43,666 nucleotides of DNA. It comes from Runella sp. (lineage in GTDB: Bacteria > Bacteroidota > Bacteroidia > Cytophagales > Spirosomataceae). The stretch spans positions 1 through 43,666 of the forward strand of contig NZ_JAIXST010000085.1 in assembly GCF_027484545.1 (NCBI RefSeq), read 5' to 3'. The position numbers were made by a program, and so were the translations under genes. Shown here piece by piece: positions 33,133 through 41,648 of the stretch (position 1 is its first letter; each line of letters begins with the position of its first letter). Below the pieces are notes generated by a model, which saw nothing but the letters and a program-made list of their open reading frames with translations, did not search any database and was not told where the DNA came from.

Positions 33133-34053
33133 CTAAGCTAACTTCAAGCCAACCACCAAGCCCCACATCATCAAAAAGCTAATCAACAAAGAGATGTTGA
33201 CCAATACGCCCGCAATGCGTGAGTCATAGTTAAGTTCATCAGCAAAGGGGAGAATGGTCATACCTATTGGCAATATTACACAGACAATCAGCACATTACG
33301 AATCAGCGAAGGTTCCGGTATAAGTGTATAAAGAAGTAAAATCGCAACAATTCCGCACGCATACCGAATCGTCAAGACTTTGACAACTGCCCACACTTGG
33401 CTTCTTTCCAACGAAAAACTCATGTAAATCCCCATAAGAAGTAATACAAGCGGTTTGTTCGCTTTGGCCAGTACGTCCAGGAAATCATACGCTACCGCAG
33501 GAAGTTCTATATTTAAGGCATTGATTGTCAAACCAATTACCATCGCTTGTAGCGGAGGCAACTGAATTACCTTTTTCAATACCCTTCCATAACTTACTTT
33601 TCCTTCTCCTTTTACTGCAAAATAACTCCCCACCGAATACACTAACCCAAAAGTGATAATGGTGTTGCCAATATCAAACATGGCGACGTACACCAGTCCT
33701 TCGCGGCCCCAAATTCCTTCAATGATAGGAAAAGCAAACAAGCCTACGTTAAGTCCGCCGCAAGCCATCGTCAACACGCCGCGCAGCCGATTGGGGTAAT
33801 TCTTAAACCAAATCCAACCCACGATGGTCATAACGCCCCCAAGAACAATACAGAGTAAAGGAATTAAAAATAAAGTAGGCTCAAATTTTATTCGAAGCAT
33901 ACTGACAATCATTAAAGCGGGGAAGGTCGTGTGCATTAAAAACTTGGAGATTGATTTCCCATCATTTTCGGAAATAAAATCAAATTTTTTAATCAAAAAA
34001 CCCATTGTAGCAATGCCAAGGGTAATTAAAAACACACTGTTGGTCTGATTCAT
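33133..34053 (-). CDS. AEC (auxin efflux carrier) family transporter
   Basis: The 306-residue product has ten predicted transmembrane helices in two five-helix halves, the topology of the AEC/BASS-like permeases. The N-terminal half holds MACGGLNVGLFAFPIIEGIWG and the middle AMFDIGNTIITF, which match the conserved Asn/Gly-containing crossover helices of this family. Bacterial members carry small organic acids such as malate, or unknown solutes. The start is at ATG 34053. A promoter spans 34091-34125 and would lie upstream of that start, so the longer frame beginning at 34101 is unlikely. It is divergent from the uronate cluster, which leaves a transport role for an organic acid from that pathway possible but unproven. 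Confidence 0.85.
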   Translation of the reverse strand: MNQTNSVFLITLGIATMGFLIKKFDFISENDGKSISKFLMHTTFPALMIVSMLRIKFEPTLFLIPLLCIVLGGVMTIVGWIWFKNYPNRLRGVLTMACGGLNVGLFAFPIIEGIWGREGLVYVAMFDIGNTIITFGLVYSVGSYFAVKGEGKVSYGRVLKKVIQLPPLQAMVIGLTINALNIELPAVAYDFLDVLAKANKPLVLLLMGIYMSFSLERSQVWAVVKVLTIRYACGIVAILLLYTLIPEPSLIRNVLIVCVILPIGMTILPFADELNYDSRIAGVLVNISLLISFLMMWGLVVGLKLA

Positions 34054-34090
34054 GCGAGACGTATAGAGAGGTTTCTTACTTTTCAAAAAA

Positions 34091-34125
34091 CAAAAGTACA
34101 AAAAGCAATAAGTGGACTCTCCAAA
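34091..34125 (-). promoter_or_regulatory. Probable promoter of the AEC transporter
   Basis: On the minus strand TTTG (34125-34122) and TACTTTTG (34098-34091) are 23 bases apart. Both match the Bacteroidota consensus exactly. A start site near 34084 leaves a leader of about 30 bases to the ATG at 34053. This is the best consensus promoter in the window. Confidence 0.65.
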
Positions 34126-34382
34126 AACTTTGAAAAATTCAATTTTACAGTTGTAAATAAACTGAATTTTAAACTTGGATTGTAAGGCTGAATCTTTAAA
34201 AATTCTTGATTCTTTACAATCTATTTTTTGTTAAGTACAATTTGGTAACGTTGCCGATAACGTTTGCGTAAAAATATCGGTTAAAAACGTTGACTTCCTT
34301 ATAAATTAAAGGTAAACTCAATCCGTCAGTTGCTTTACTGACAATTAAATGCTTTATATCTACTTAATTAAAAAATACAATT
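34126..34382 (+). promoter_or_regulatory. Upstream region of the uronate operon with three AACGTT boxes and a short hairpin
   Basis: No gene is seen in this A/T-rich stretch. AACGTT occurs at 34247-34252, 34259-34264 and 34286-34291. The first is embedded in GGTAACGTTGCC, a near-palindrome like the operators of LacI-family regulators, and the first two are 12 bases apart. GTCAGT at 34325-34330 is inverted as ACTGAC at 34337-34342. The operator reading is an inference; no regulator gene lies in the window. Confidence 0.45.
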
Positions 34383-34736
34383 TTGAAACCTTTCACAACC
34401 CTCGCTTTTGAAAAAGTTTTAGTCGAAGACAACGACCTTCCGTGGGAAATCGTTGACGACAAAATCCAACGTAAAATCATGTCTTACACCAACGAATTGA
34501 TGTTGGTCAAAGTCGCTTTTCAACAGGGAGGTATTGGAACTACTCACAAACACCCCCATTTGCAAATCAGCTACGTAGCAAGCGGCGCTTTTGAGGTAAC
34601 CATTGGAGAAGAAAGTAAGGTTTTAAATGAGGGTGACGTCTATTTTGTGCCTTCAAACGTATTACACGGAGCCGTATGTGTCGAAGCCGGCGTTCTGATA
34701 GATGTATTTAACCCAATGCGAGAAGACTTTGTGTAA
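34383..34736 (+). CDS. kdgF: KdgF-like cupin (unsaturated uronate conversion)
   Basis: KdgF proteins open 4,5-unsaturated monouronates, the end products of pectin lyase and hydrolase action, to the linear 5-keto-4-deoxyuronate. The 117-residue cupin has metal ligands in place: His55, His57 and Gln61 in HKHPHLQ and His95 in SNVLHGAVC. ASGAFEVTIG and LNEGDVYFVP form the cupin barrel, and the conserved end FNPMREDF matches KdgF. The start is a TTG at 34383, the only start that keeps the complete N-terminal strand region. Its neighbour, the GH105 hydrolase, makes exactly such unsaturated uronates, which supports the role. It is the first gene of the operon. Confidence 0.85.
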   Translation: MKPFTTLAFEKVLVEDNDLPWEIVDDKIQRKIMSYTNELMLVKVAFQQGGIGTTHKHPHLQISYVASGAFEVTIGEESKVLNEGDVYFVPSNVLHGAVCVEAGVLIDVFNPMREDFV

Positions 34737-34804
34737 TCCAAACCTAACGGTACAGGAAAGCAAGACAAACGGAAAGACTTAACTTAGCCCAAAATCAATA
34801 GTAT

Positions 34805-36721
34805 ATGAAACGCGTTCCTCTTTATCTCTTTATTTTTCTATTCGTTGTCCCATCCCTTTTCGCCCAAAAAGCACCTTATTCGGTGCGTATGGCGGAGTCG
34901 TTTATGACTTGGCACAAAGATTCGATTGCCGTAAAAGAAGGAAGGCCTGCTGCCTGGGATTATGAGCAGGGTTTAATGCTTAAATCGCTTGAAAAAGTAT
35001 GGAATCGTACCGCTGACAATAAATATTTTGAATACATCCGTAAGGATTTAGACCGCTACGTACAAAAAGACGGCAGCATTCGTACGTATAAGTACGACGA
35101 TCTTAACCTTGATAATATTCCAACGGGGAGAGCCCTTTTAATGCTGTACCAACAAACCCAACCGGATAAAGAAAAGTATCGTAAAGCGGCGGATTTATTG
35201 TGGAAACAAATTGAAAATCAGCCCAAAACCAAAGAAGGCGGATTTTGGCACAAAAAACGGTATCCTTATCAAATGTGGCTTGATGGGTTATTTATGGCTG
35301 AGCCTTTTTCAGCGGAATACAGCCTTATTTTCAACCATCCGGAGCATTTCAACGACATCGCCAAACAGTTTAGCCTCATTGAAAAATATGCCGTTGATGC
35401 CAAAACAGGGCTTGTTTACCACGGCTACGACGAAAGTAAAGAGCAGAAATGGGCCGACCCAAAAACAGGTCTTTCGCCTCATTTCTGGAGTCGTGCCATC
35501 GGTTGGTATGCCATGGCGTTGGTAGATGTATTGGATTATTTTCCACAAAATCACCCCGAACGCGCCAACCTCGTTAAGTATCTGCAACGTTTAGCGCCCG
35601 CCCTCGTCAAATACCAAGATGCCAAGTCGGGAGTATGGTATCAGATGACTACGCAGGGCACGCGCAAAGGCAATTATTTTGAAGCATCCGGTTCCTGCAT
35701 GTTTGTGTACGCGTTGGCCAAAGGCGTACGAATGGGCTATTTGCCTTCCTCTTATTTAGCAGCGGCGAAAAAAGGCTACGCAGGTATTGTAAAAGAGTTT
35801 GTAGAAGAAGAGCCTAACGGAGCCATCAGTCTCAACAAAACAGTAAGCGTTGGCGGTCTTGGCGGTACACCTTACCGCGATGGAAGTTATGAATATTACC
35901 TCAGTGAGCCCATTAAGAAAAATGACCTCAAAGGGGTTGGTCCCTTCATTTTTGCCAGTGTAGAAATGGAAATTGCCGCCGAAAACGCACTTGGGCAAGG
36001 AAAAACGGTAGCAACCGACTATTATTTCAACCGCGAATTCAGAAAAGATGGGAACGGAAACGAAGAACAATTCCACTACACGTGGGAAGACCGTCAGCAT
36101 TCCGGGTTCTGGGTATGGGGGACTATTTTCCGTGATTTAGGAGCAAAAACAACTGCAATCAGAGCCGCTCCTACGGCCGAACATCTCAAAAATGTAAACG
36201 TCTATATCATCGTTGACCCCGACACAAAGAAAGAAACTCCCAATCCGAACTTCGTTCAGGATGCTGACACTAAGCAAATCAGCAATTGGGTTAAGGCAGG
36301 GGGAACGCTCGTTTTGATGGCCAATGATACGTCCAATTGCGAACACAAAAACTTCAATCGTCTGGCTAAGGAATTTGGCATTCAGTTTTTGCCAAAAAAT
36401 GTGAACATGGTACAGGGCACTCAATGGCAACAGGGTCGCGTTAACATTCCTGCCGGCAATTCTATCTTTCAAAATACCAAAGCGGTTTACATTAAAGAAC
36501 TGTCTCCTTTGGATTTAAAAGCTCCTGCCCAAGCCGTCGTAACACAAAACGGAGATGTAATCATGGGCGTAGCGAAAGTGGGCAAAGGGACAGTCTTCGC
36601 CGTGGGTGACCCTTGGTTATACAATGAATACACCGACGGACGGCGCATCCCCTTAATCTACGAGAATTTCTCCGCAGCGAAAGAGTTAGCTAAATGGCTT
36701 TTAGGGGCAAAGAAGCCATAA
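34805..36721 (+). CDS. GH105 unsaturated rhamnogalacturonyl/uronyl hydrolase with a C-terminal DUF4350-like domain
   Basis: It cleaves the terminal unsaturated galacturonate from pectin oligosaccharides left by lyases. The 638-residue protein has a signal peptide at 1-20 (PSLFA, then QK), so it acts in the periplasm or at the surface. An (alpha/alpha)6 barrel spans about 25-445 with the catalytic Asp160 in QMWLDGLFMAEP, the counterpart of the YteR Asp. SRAIGWYAMALVDVLDYFP and GGTPYRDGSYEYYLSEP are other family signatures. A second domain, about 455-635, reads as a glutamine-amidotransferase-like or DUF4350 fold (WVKAGGTLVLMAND, GKGTVFAVGDPWLYNEY) and may bind carbohydrate. The next gene begins 23 bases on. 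Confidence 0.9.
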   Translation: MKRVPLYLFIFLFVVPSLFAQKAPYSVRMAESFMTWHKDSIAVKEGRPAAWDYEQGLMLKSLEKVWNRTADNKYFEYIRKDLDRYVQKDGSIRTYKYDDLNLDNIPTGRALLMLYQQTQPDKEKYRKAADLLWKQIENQPKTKEGGFWHKKRYPYQMWLDGLFMAEPFSAEYSLIFNHPEHFNDIAKQFSLIEKYAVDAKTGLVYHGYDESKEQKWADPKTGLSPHFWSRAIGWYAMALVDVLDYFPQNHPERANLVKYLQRLAPALVKYQDAKSGVWYQMTTQGTRKGNYFEASGSCMFVYALAKGVRMGYLPSSYLAAAKKGYAGIVKEFVEEEPNGAISLNKTVSVGGLGGTPYRDGSYEYYLSEPIKKNDLKGVGPFIFASVEMEIAAENALGQGKTVATDYYFNREFRKDGNGNEEQFHYTWEDRQHSGFWVWGTIFRDLGAKTTAIRAAPTAEHLKNVNVYIIVDPDTKKETPNPNFVQDADTKQISNWVKAGGTLVLMANDTSNCEHKNFNRLAKEFGIQFLPKNVNMVQGTQWQQGRVNIPAGNSIFQNTKAVYIKELSPLDLKAPAQAVVTQNGDVIMGVAKVGKGTVFAVGDPWLYNEYTDGRRIPLIYENFSAAKELAKWLLGAKKP

Positions 36722-36744
36722 AAATTAGCCAAACGATTAACACT

Positions 36745-38292
36745 ATGAACTATCTATCTAAGAACGAATTAACACACCTGCGAAACACACCAAACTTGGT
36801 GGTAACCGATGATGGACTCTTTGAACTCCCCGAAAAAGTGCTACAGTTTGGGACGGGCGTATTGCTGCGCGGCTTGCCCGATTATTTGATTGACAAAGCC
36901 AATCGTCAAGGGATTTTCAACGGACGAATTGTCGTTGTAAAGTCCACTGATTCGGGTGATTCTACCGCTTTTGATGAACAGGACGGGCTTTATACATTGT
37001 GCGTGAGAGGCGTTGAATTGGGCCAAAATATCGAAGAAAACATCATTTGCTCGGCAATCAGTCGGGTATTATCGGCCAAATCTCAGTGGCAAGGTGTGTT
37101 GGATTGTGCTAAAAATCCTGAACTTCAAATCATTATTTCCAATACAACCGAGGTAGGAATTCAGTTGGTACAGGACAATATTTCAGAGACTCCCCCCACT
37201 TCTTTCCCCGGCAAATTATTAGCTTTTTTATACGCAAGATTTAAAGCATTTGGAGGAACCAAAGAATCAGGGTTTGTGATTGTTCCCACCGAACTAATAT
37301 CCGACAACGGTTCAAAATTAGAATCCATCGTCATTGAATTAGCCCACCGTAATGGTCTCGAATCAGATTTCTTAGATTGGCTCGAAAGCGCTAATCATTT
37401 CTGCAATTCATTGGTGGACAGAATTGTACCGGGAAAACCCGATAACAATGTTTATCAAGCTATTACACAGGAATTAGGCTATAAAGACAAACTGCTCACC
37501 ATAAGCGAGGTATTCAGCTTATGGGCAATTGAAGGCGATGCCCACGTAAAACAAATTCTCTCTTTTGCTCAAGCCGATGAAGGAGTTTTTATTGAACCCG
37601 ACATCAATTTATTTCGCGAACTCAAGCTTCGATTACTGAACGGCACGCATACCTTGAGTTGTGGTTTGGCCTATTTAGCAGGGTTTGACACTGTCATCGG
37701 CTCTATGCAAAACGAAGACATGGCTGCTTATATCAGCAATTTGATGTTGGCCGAGCTGGGTCTTGCAATCCCTTACCCCATGGACGAAAAACGACCGCAG
37801 CGTTTTGGAATGCAGGTCATTGATCGTTTTCGAAATCCGCATCTTAATCACCAATGGTTGAGTATTACGCTCAACTATTCGTCAAAAATGAAGATGAGAA
37901 ACATCGCTACGTTGCTCAATTATTACGAAATTTTTGCTTGTGTTCCCGAATATTTCTCGTTGGGTTTTGCAGCTTACCTTTATTTTATGAAGCCCGTTGC
38001 CAAAGAAAGTTTTGTCTATTTTGGCGAACGTAACGGCAAGCCCTACCCTATTCAGGACCAGAAAGCGGAGTATTTTTATTCTAAATGGCAACAAAATACA
38101 CCTGCACAATTGGTTGAAACCGTCTTGCAGGATAAGAATCTGTGGGACACAGACCTGACTTTATTGCCAGGTTTTGCCCAAAGTGTGACAGAAAATTTAG
38201 AAAATATGCTTGAAAATGGGGTAAAACCAACGCTTGAAGCCTTTTTTCTACGAAACACTGTTCAAACCGTTGAAGTAAACGAGATGCTCTAA
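36745..38292 (+). CDS. uxaB: Tagaturonate reductase
   Basis: It reduces D-tagaturonate to D-altronate with NADH in the galacturonate branch. The 515-residue product is a mannitol-dehydrogenase-type protein. The nucleotide-binding region starts at VLQFGTGVLLRGLPDYLIDKA and continues with GRIVVVKSTDSG. SNTTEVGIQL at about 132-141, FVIVPTELISDNG (about 171-183) and the catalytic-region VDRIVPGKPDN and LKLRLLNGTHTLSCGLAYLAG (Lys and His of the family) follow. The start at ATG 36745 is chosen because the longer frame overlaps the upstream gene and adds an unrelated N-terminus. The stop abuts a repeat element at 38293. Confidence 0.92.
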   Translation: MNYLSKNELTHLRNTPNLVVTDDGLFELPEKVLQFGTGVLLRGLPDYLIDKANRQGIFNGRIVVVKSTDSGDSTAFDEQDGLYTLCVRGVELGQNIEENIICSAISRVLSAKSQWQGVLDCAKNPELQIIISNTTEVGIQLVQDNISETPPTSFPGKLLAFLYARFKAFGGTKESGFVIVPTELISDNGSKLESIVIELAHRNGLESDFLDWLESANHFCNSLVDRIVPGKPDNNVYQAITQELGYKDKLLTISEVFSLWAIEGDAHVKQILSFAQADEGVFIEPDINLFRELKLRLLNGTHTLSCGLAYLAGFDTVIGSMQNEDMAAYISNLMLAELGLAIPYPMDEKRPQRFGMQVIDRFRNPHLNHQWLSITLNYSSKMKMRNIATLLNYYEIFACVPEYFSLGFAAYLYFMKPVAKESFVYFGERNGKPYPIQDQKAEYFYSKWQQNTPAQLVETVLQDKNLWDTDLTLLPGFAQSVTENLENMLENGVKPTLEAFFLRNTVQTVEVNEML

Positions 38293-38355
38293 ATTTACGC
38301 AACGCCCCCATCATTCATCGCACCGCTACGGCGGACCGTGGGCAACCCCGTAAAT
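38293..38355. repeat. Inverted-repeat element with GC-rich 23-mer between uxaB and uxaC
   Basis: The outer arms are ATTTACG at 38293-38299 and CGTAAAT at 38349-38355. The centre carries CCGCTACGGCGG and, on the minus strand at 38339-38317, the motif ACGGTCCGCCGT-AGCGG-TGCGAT. This is the consensus ACGGTNCGCCGYTGCGAT with a five-base AGCGG insert. The element starts at the base after the uxaB stop. Confidence 0.55.
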
Positions 38356-38389
38356 CACTAATTCAATCATTCACAATTATAGTATTCTT

Positions 38390-39814
38390 ATGCCAGTGAC
38401 TAAAACTTTTTTGGACGAAGACTTTTTGTTACAAACTGACGCAGCTCGCACACTTTATCATGAGTTTGCAAAGCAAATGCCCATCATTGACTATCACAAC
38501 CACTTACCACCCGACCAAATTGTTTCGGATAAAACGTTTGAAAACCTGACGCAGGTTTGGCTGTATGGTGATCATTACAAATGGCGAGCTATGCGTACCA
38601 ACGGCATCAATGAAAGTTATTGTACGGGCGATAAAAGTGATTATCAAAAATTTGAAAAGTGGGCCGAAACCGTTCCCTATACGCTTCGTAATCCGCTTTA
38701 TCATTGGACGCACTTAGAGTTGCAACGCTATTTTGACGTTCAGGATGTCTTGAGTCCAAAAACAGCTCGCAAAATATATGATGAGTGTTCAGAAAAGCTT
38801 CAGGCCCCTGATTATTCAGTGCGAAATTTGCTGCGGAAAATGAACGTAGAAGTGGTTTGTACTACTGACGACCCGTTGGATTCGTTGGAATATCACCAAC
38901 AATTGGCAAACACTCCCTCCCTCAAAGGGGAGGGTTGGGGTGGGGTTATGCGCCCCGCTTTCCGCCCTGATAAGTTCATCTTAATTGGAAACCCAAACTT
39001 TACCACCTTCGTACAAAAACTGGCTGTAGTGGTCGGATTTGAAATTCAGAGCTACGACGATTTAACCAAAGCACTTCGCCAACGTGCTGACTTTTTTGCT
39101 TCGTTAGGATGTCTTTTGTCTGATCACGGTTTGGAGCAATTGTACGCTACTGATTTCACTCCTGAAGATGCAAATGCAGTATTCAAAAAAGCATTGGCAG
39201 GACAATCCATCACTGTTGCGGAACAAGTGCTTTACCAATCGGCTATTTTGCACCAACTCGGTACCATGTACCACGAATTGGGCTGGACACAGCAGTTTCA
39301 CATCGGTGCGTTGCGCAATAATAATGCCCGCGCTTTGCGTTTGCTCGGTCCTGATACTGGCTGGGATTCGATTGGTGATTGGTCGCAGGCAGCTTCCTTG
39401 TCTAAATTTTTAGGACGTTTGGATGAATATGACCAATTGTCCAAAACCATTATTTACAATCTAAATCCTGCTGACAATGAAGTTATCGCCACGATGGTGG
39501 GTAATTTTAACGACGGTTCCATTGCCGGAAAAGTGCAGTTTGGATCAGGTTGGTGGTTTTTAGATCAGAAAGACGGTATGGAAAAACAGATAACTGCTTT
39601 GTCTAACATGGGGCTTTTGAGCCGTTTTGTAGGTATGCTTACCGATTCTCGTTCGTTTTTGTCGTTCCCTCGCCACGAGTATTTCCGTCGAATTCTGTGT
39701 AACTTATTTGGTAACGACATTGAAAATGGAGAACTTCCTAATGATACGGAGTGGATTGGTAAGGTAGTACAGGATATTTGTTACAACAACGCCAAGAACT
39801 ATTTTGGATTTTAA
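38390..39814 (+). CDS. uxaC: Uronate (glucuronate/galacturonate) isomerase
   Basis: It interconverts D-galacturonate and D-tagaturonate (or glucuronate and fructuronate). The 474-residue TIM-barrel enzyme belongs to the amidohydrolase superfamily. The N-terminal metal site is MPIIDYHNHLPP (His36, His38), CTTDDPLDSLEYH at about 161-173 is family-typical, and LLSDHGLEQL and FHIGALRNNNARAL complete the active site. The C-terminus YNNAKNYFGF is the usual one. Residues about 175-187 (TPSLKGEGWGGVM) are encoded by an in-frame palindromic repeat, and the family sequence resumes at PAFRPDK. The loop appears to tolerate it, since the rest of the frame is intact. Confidence 0.93.
   Translation: MPVTKTFLDEDFLLQTDAARTLYHEFAKQMPIIDYHNHLPPDQIVSDKTFENLTQVWLYGDHYKWRAMRTNGINESYCTGDKSDYQKFEKWAETVPYTLRNPLYHWTHLELQRYFDVQDVLSPKTARKIYDECSEKLQAPDYSVRNLLRKMNVEVVCTTDDPLDSLEYHQQLANTPSLKGEGWGGVMRPAFRPDKFILIGNPNFTTFVQKLAVVVGFEIQSYDDLTKALRQRADFFASLGCLLSDHGLEQLYATDFTPEDANAVFKKALAGQSITVAEQVLYQSAILHQLGTMYHELGWTQQFHIGALRNNNARALRLLGPDTGWDSIGDWSQAASLSKFLGRLDEYDQLSKTIIYNLNPADNEVIATMVGNFNDGSIAGKVQFGSGWWFLDQKDGMEKQITALSNMGLLSRFVGMLTDSRSFLSFPRHEYFRRILCNLFGNDIENGELPNDTEWIGKVVQDICYNNAKNYFGF
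38913..38951 (+). repeat. In-frame G/C-rich palindromic repeat inside uxaC
   Basis: The stretch begins CTCCCTCCCTCAAAGGGGAG and continues with runs of GGGTT and GGGGT. The first half is self-complementary (CTCCCTC against GGGGAG). Base composition departs sharply from the surrounding gene. The encoded SLKGEGWGGV peptide is not part of the isomerase family sequence as I know it. From memory, such peptides recur in unrelated proteins of repeat-rich bacteria. Confidence 0.65.
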
Positions 39815-39827
39815 AGCCCGCATCGGC

Positions 39828-39917
39828 GGTCCGACACTAACCCCCAATGGGGGAAGATATAAATTAGTAAAAATCAATATGAATACCAATAAAAACACCC
39901 CATTGGGGTCGGGGGCC
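39828..39917. repeat. Inverted-repeat element carrying the kdgK start codon
   Basis: The ends are imperfect inverted copies: GGTCCGAC, then CCCCCAATGGGGG (39828-39853), against ACCCCATTGGGGT, then CGGGGGCC (39897-39917). An A/T-rich core lies between them. Each end contains its own CCCCAATGGGG-type palindrome. The kdgK ATG (39879) and its first 13 codons are inside the element. Confidence 0.65.
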
Positions 39918-40931
39918 ATCTGTTGTTTTGGTGAGTTGTTGTTGCGTTTTTCACCTCAACTCAATGGTGAATGGATAAAACAGGCGAGTATGCCTGTCTT
40001 TGTGGGTGGGGCTGAGTTAAACGTTGCCAACGCCCTCGCCAATTGGCAGGTGCCAGTTCGTTACAGCACGGTTTTACCCGAAAATCAATTGTCCGTTGAG
40101 ATTGAGGAATATATCCAACAAAAAGGGATTGATGCATCAGGAATCTGGCATTTTGGATCGCGCATCGGCTCCTATTATTTGCCGCAGGGAGCAGATCTGA
40201 AAAATGCAGGCGTCATTTACGACCGTGCCTTTTCTTCTTTTTCAGAATTAGCCGTTGGCAAAGTCAACTGGGATGAAGTATTGGAAGGGTGTTCCTGGTT
40301 TCATTTCAGTGCCATCAGCCCCGCATTGAATCAAGACGTGGCCAATGCCTGCAAAGAAGCCTTAGAAGTAGCCTCTAAAAAAGGAATCACGATTTCCGTG
40401 GACTTAAATTACCGCGCAAAACTGTGGCAATACGGCAAAAAACCAGTCGAAATTATGCCTGAGTTAGCCCAGTATTGTGATGTCATTATGGGAAATATTT
40501 GGGCTGCCAATACTCTTTTGGGAATTCCGGTAGACAAAGAAGTCGAACAAAATCCCACTCAGGAAAAATACCTCGCCCACAGCCAAGCCACCGCCGAAGC
40601 TATTCAGGCTGCTTTTCCAAAATGCAAAGTGGTGGCCAATACCTTCCGTTTTGATGCGTTTGGACAAGGAATTCAATACTATACCACGCTTTACAAAGAC
40701 GGTCAGCAGTACGTTTCGCCCGAATTCAGCACTCAAAAAGTGGTGGATAAAGTAGGAAGCGGAGATTGTTTTATGGGCGGTCTTATTTATGGTCTGCACC
40801 ATCAACACGCTCCTCAGGAAATCATTGATTTTGCCGCCGCCGCCGCTTTCGGCAAACTTCAGGAATACGGCGATGCCACTCAGCAACGTATTGAGGATGT
40901 AAAAGAAACCCTGCTCGGTGTATTGAGCTAA
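39879..40931 (+). CDS. kdgK: 2-keto-3-deoxygluconate kinase (PfkB family)
   Basis: It phosphorylates KDG to KDPG with ATP, just before aldol cleavage. The 350-residue ribokinase-fold protein has the N-terminal pattern CCFGELLLRFSP and PVFVGGAELNVANALANW, and the C-terminal anion-hole and catalytic motif KVGSGDCFMGGLI, with Asp296 as base. The start at ATG 39879 lies in a palindromic repeat, so the first 13 residues (MNTNKNTPLGSGA) are encoded by the repeat and conserved sequence begins at ICCFGELL. A TTG at 39804 overlapping uxaC is possible but would add more repeat-coded residues. The gap to eda is 39 bases. Confidence 0.9.
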   Translation: MNTNKNTPLGSGAICCFGELLLRFSPQLNGEWIKQASMPVFVGGAELNVANALANWQVPVRYSTVLPENQLSVEIEEYIQQKGIDASGIWHFGSRIGSYYLPQGADLKNAGVIYDRAFSSFSELAVGKVNWDEVLEGCSWFHFSAISPALNQDVANACKEALEVASKKGITISVDLNYRAKLWQYGKKPVEIMPELAQYCDVIMGNIWAANTLLGIPVDKEVEQNPTQEKYLAHSQATAEAIQAAFPKCKVVANTFRFDAFGQGIQYYTTLYKDGQQYVSPEFSTQKVVDKVGSGDCFMGGLIYGLHHQHAPQEIIDFAAAAAFGKLQEYGDATQQRIEDVKETLLGVLS

Positions 40932-40970
40932 AAAAAATCTATAGAATATTAAGAATAACCCACTCTAAAA

Positions 40971-41648
40971 ATGGCCTTTGAACCACAAAAAGTCTATCAA
41001 ACGTTAGCCTGTACTCCTATTGTGCCGGTATTTTATAATCCAGATGCTGCACTTACCTGCCAAATTATCAAGGCATGTTATGACGGAGGCATTCGGGCGT
41101 TTGAGTTTACCAATCGCGGCGAAAAAGCCAAAGAAGTTTTTAAAGTATTGCGGGAATACATCAGTACATACTATCCCGAAATGGCTTTAGGTATTGGAAC
41201 TGTTTTCAACGCCATTCAGGCAGAAGAGTTCATTGCCTTAGGTGCCGACTTTGTAGTTCAACCCTGTACCTCCACCGATGTCGCTGAAGTTTGTGCAGCT
41301 CAAAACATTGCTTGGATGCCCGGTGCGATGACGGTTTCGGAAGTATATAACGCAAGCACATTAGGCGCTGAAATCGTGAAAATTTTCCCCGGCAATGTAG
41401 TAGGCTCCGGTTTTGTAAAAGCACTCAAAGGACCTTTACCCAACGTAAAAGTCATGGTGACGGGTGGAGTAGAACCCACACCGGAAAGCCTTAAAGAGTG
41501 GTTTGGAGCAGGCGTAAGCGCCGTAGGAATCGGCTCCCAATTATTTCCCAAATCAGTTGTTGAAGCAGGCAATTTTGAAGAAATAACCCAAAAGATAAAA
41601 ACCCTAATTACTTATTACCAAACCCTTGCAACCAATGCAACCACATAG
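40971..41648 (+). CDS. eda: KDPG (2-keto-3-deoxy-6-phosphogluconate) aldolase
   Basis: It cleaves KDPG to pyruvate and glyceraldehyde-3-phosphate, the last step of the pathway. The 225-residue class I aldolase has Glu45 in FEFTNRG and the Schiff-base Lys137 in AEIVKIFPGNVVG. GIGTVFNAIQAEEFIALGADFVV forms the middle strands and VMVTGGVEPTPESL the phosphate-binding loop. The last residues (LATNATT) run into a palindromic intergenic repeat, and the TAG stop (41646-41648) is part of its CACATAG word. Confidence 0.94.
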   Translation: MAFEPQKVYQTLACTPIVPVFYNPDAALTCQIIKACYDGGIRAFEFTNRGEKAKEVFKVLREYISTYYPEMALGIGTVFNAIQAEEFIALGADFVVQPCTSTDVAEVCAAQNIAWMPGAMTVSEVYNASTLGAEIVKIFPGNVVGSGFVKALKGPLPNVKVMVTGGVEPTPESLKEWFGAGVSAVGIGSQLFPKSVVEAGNFEEITQKIKTLITYYQTLATNATT

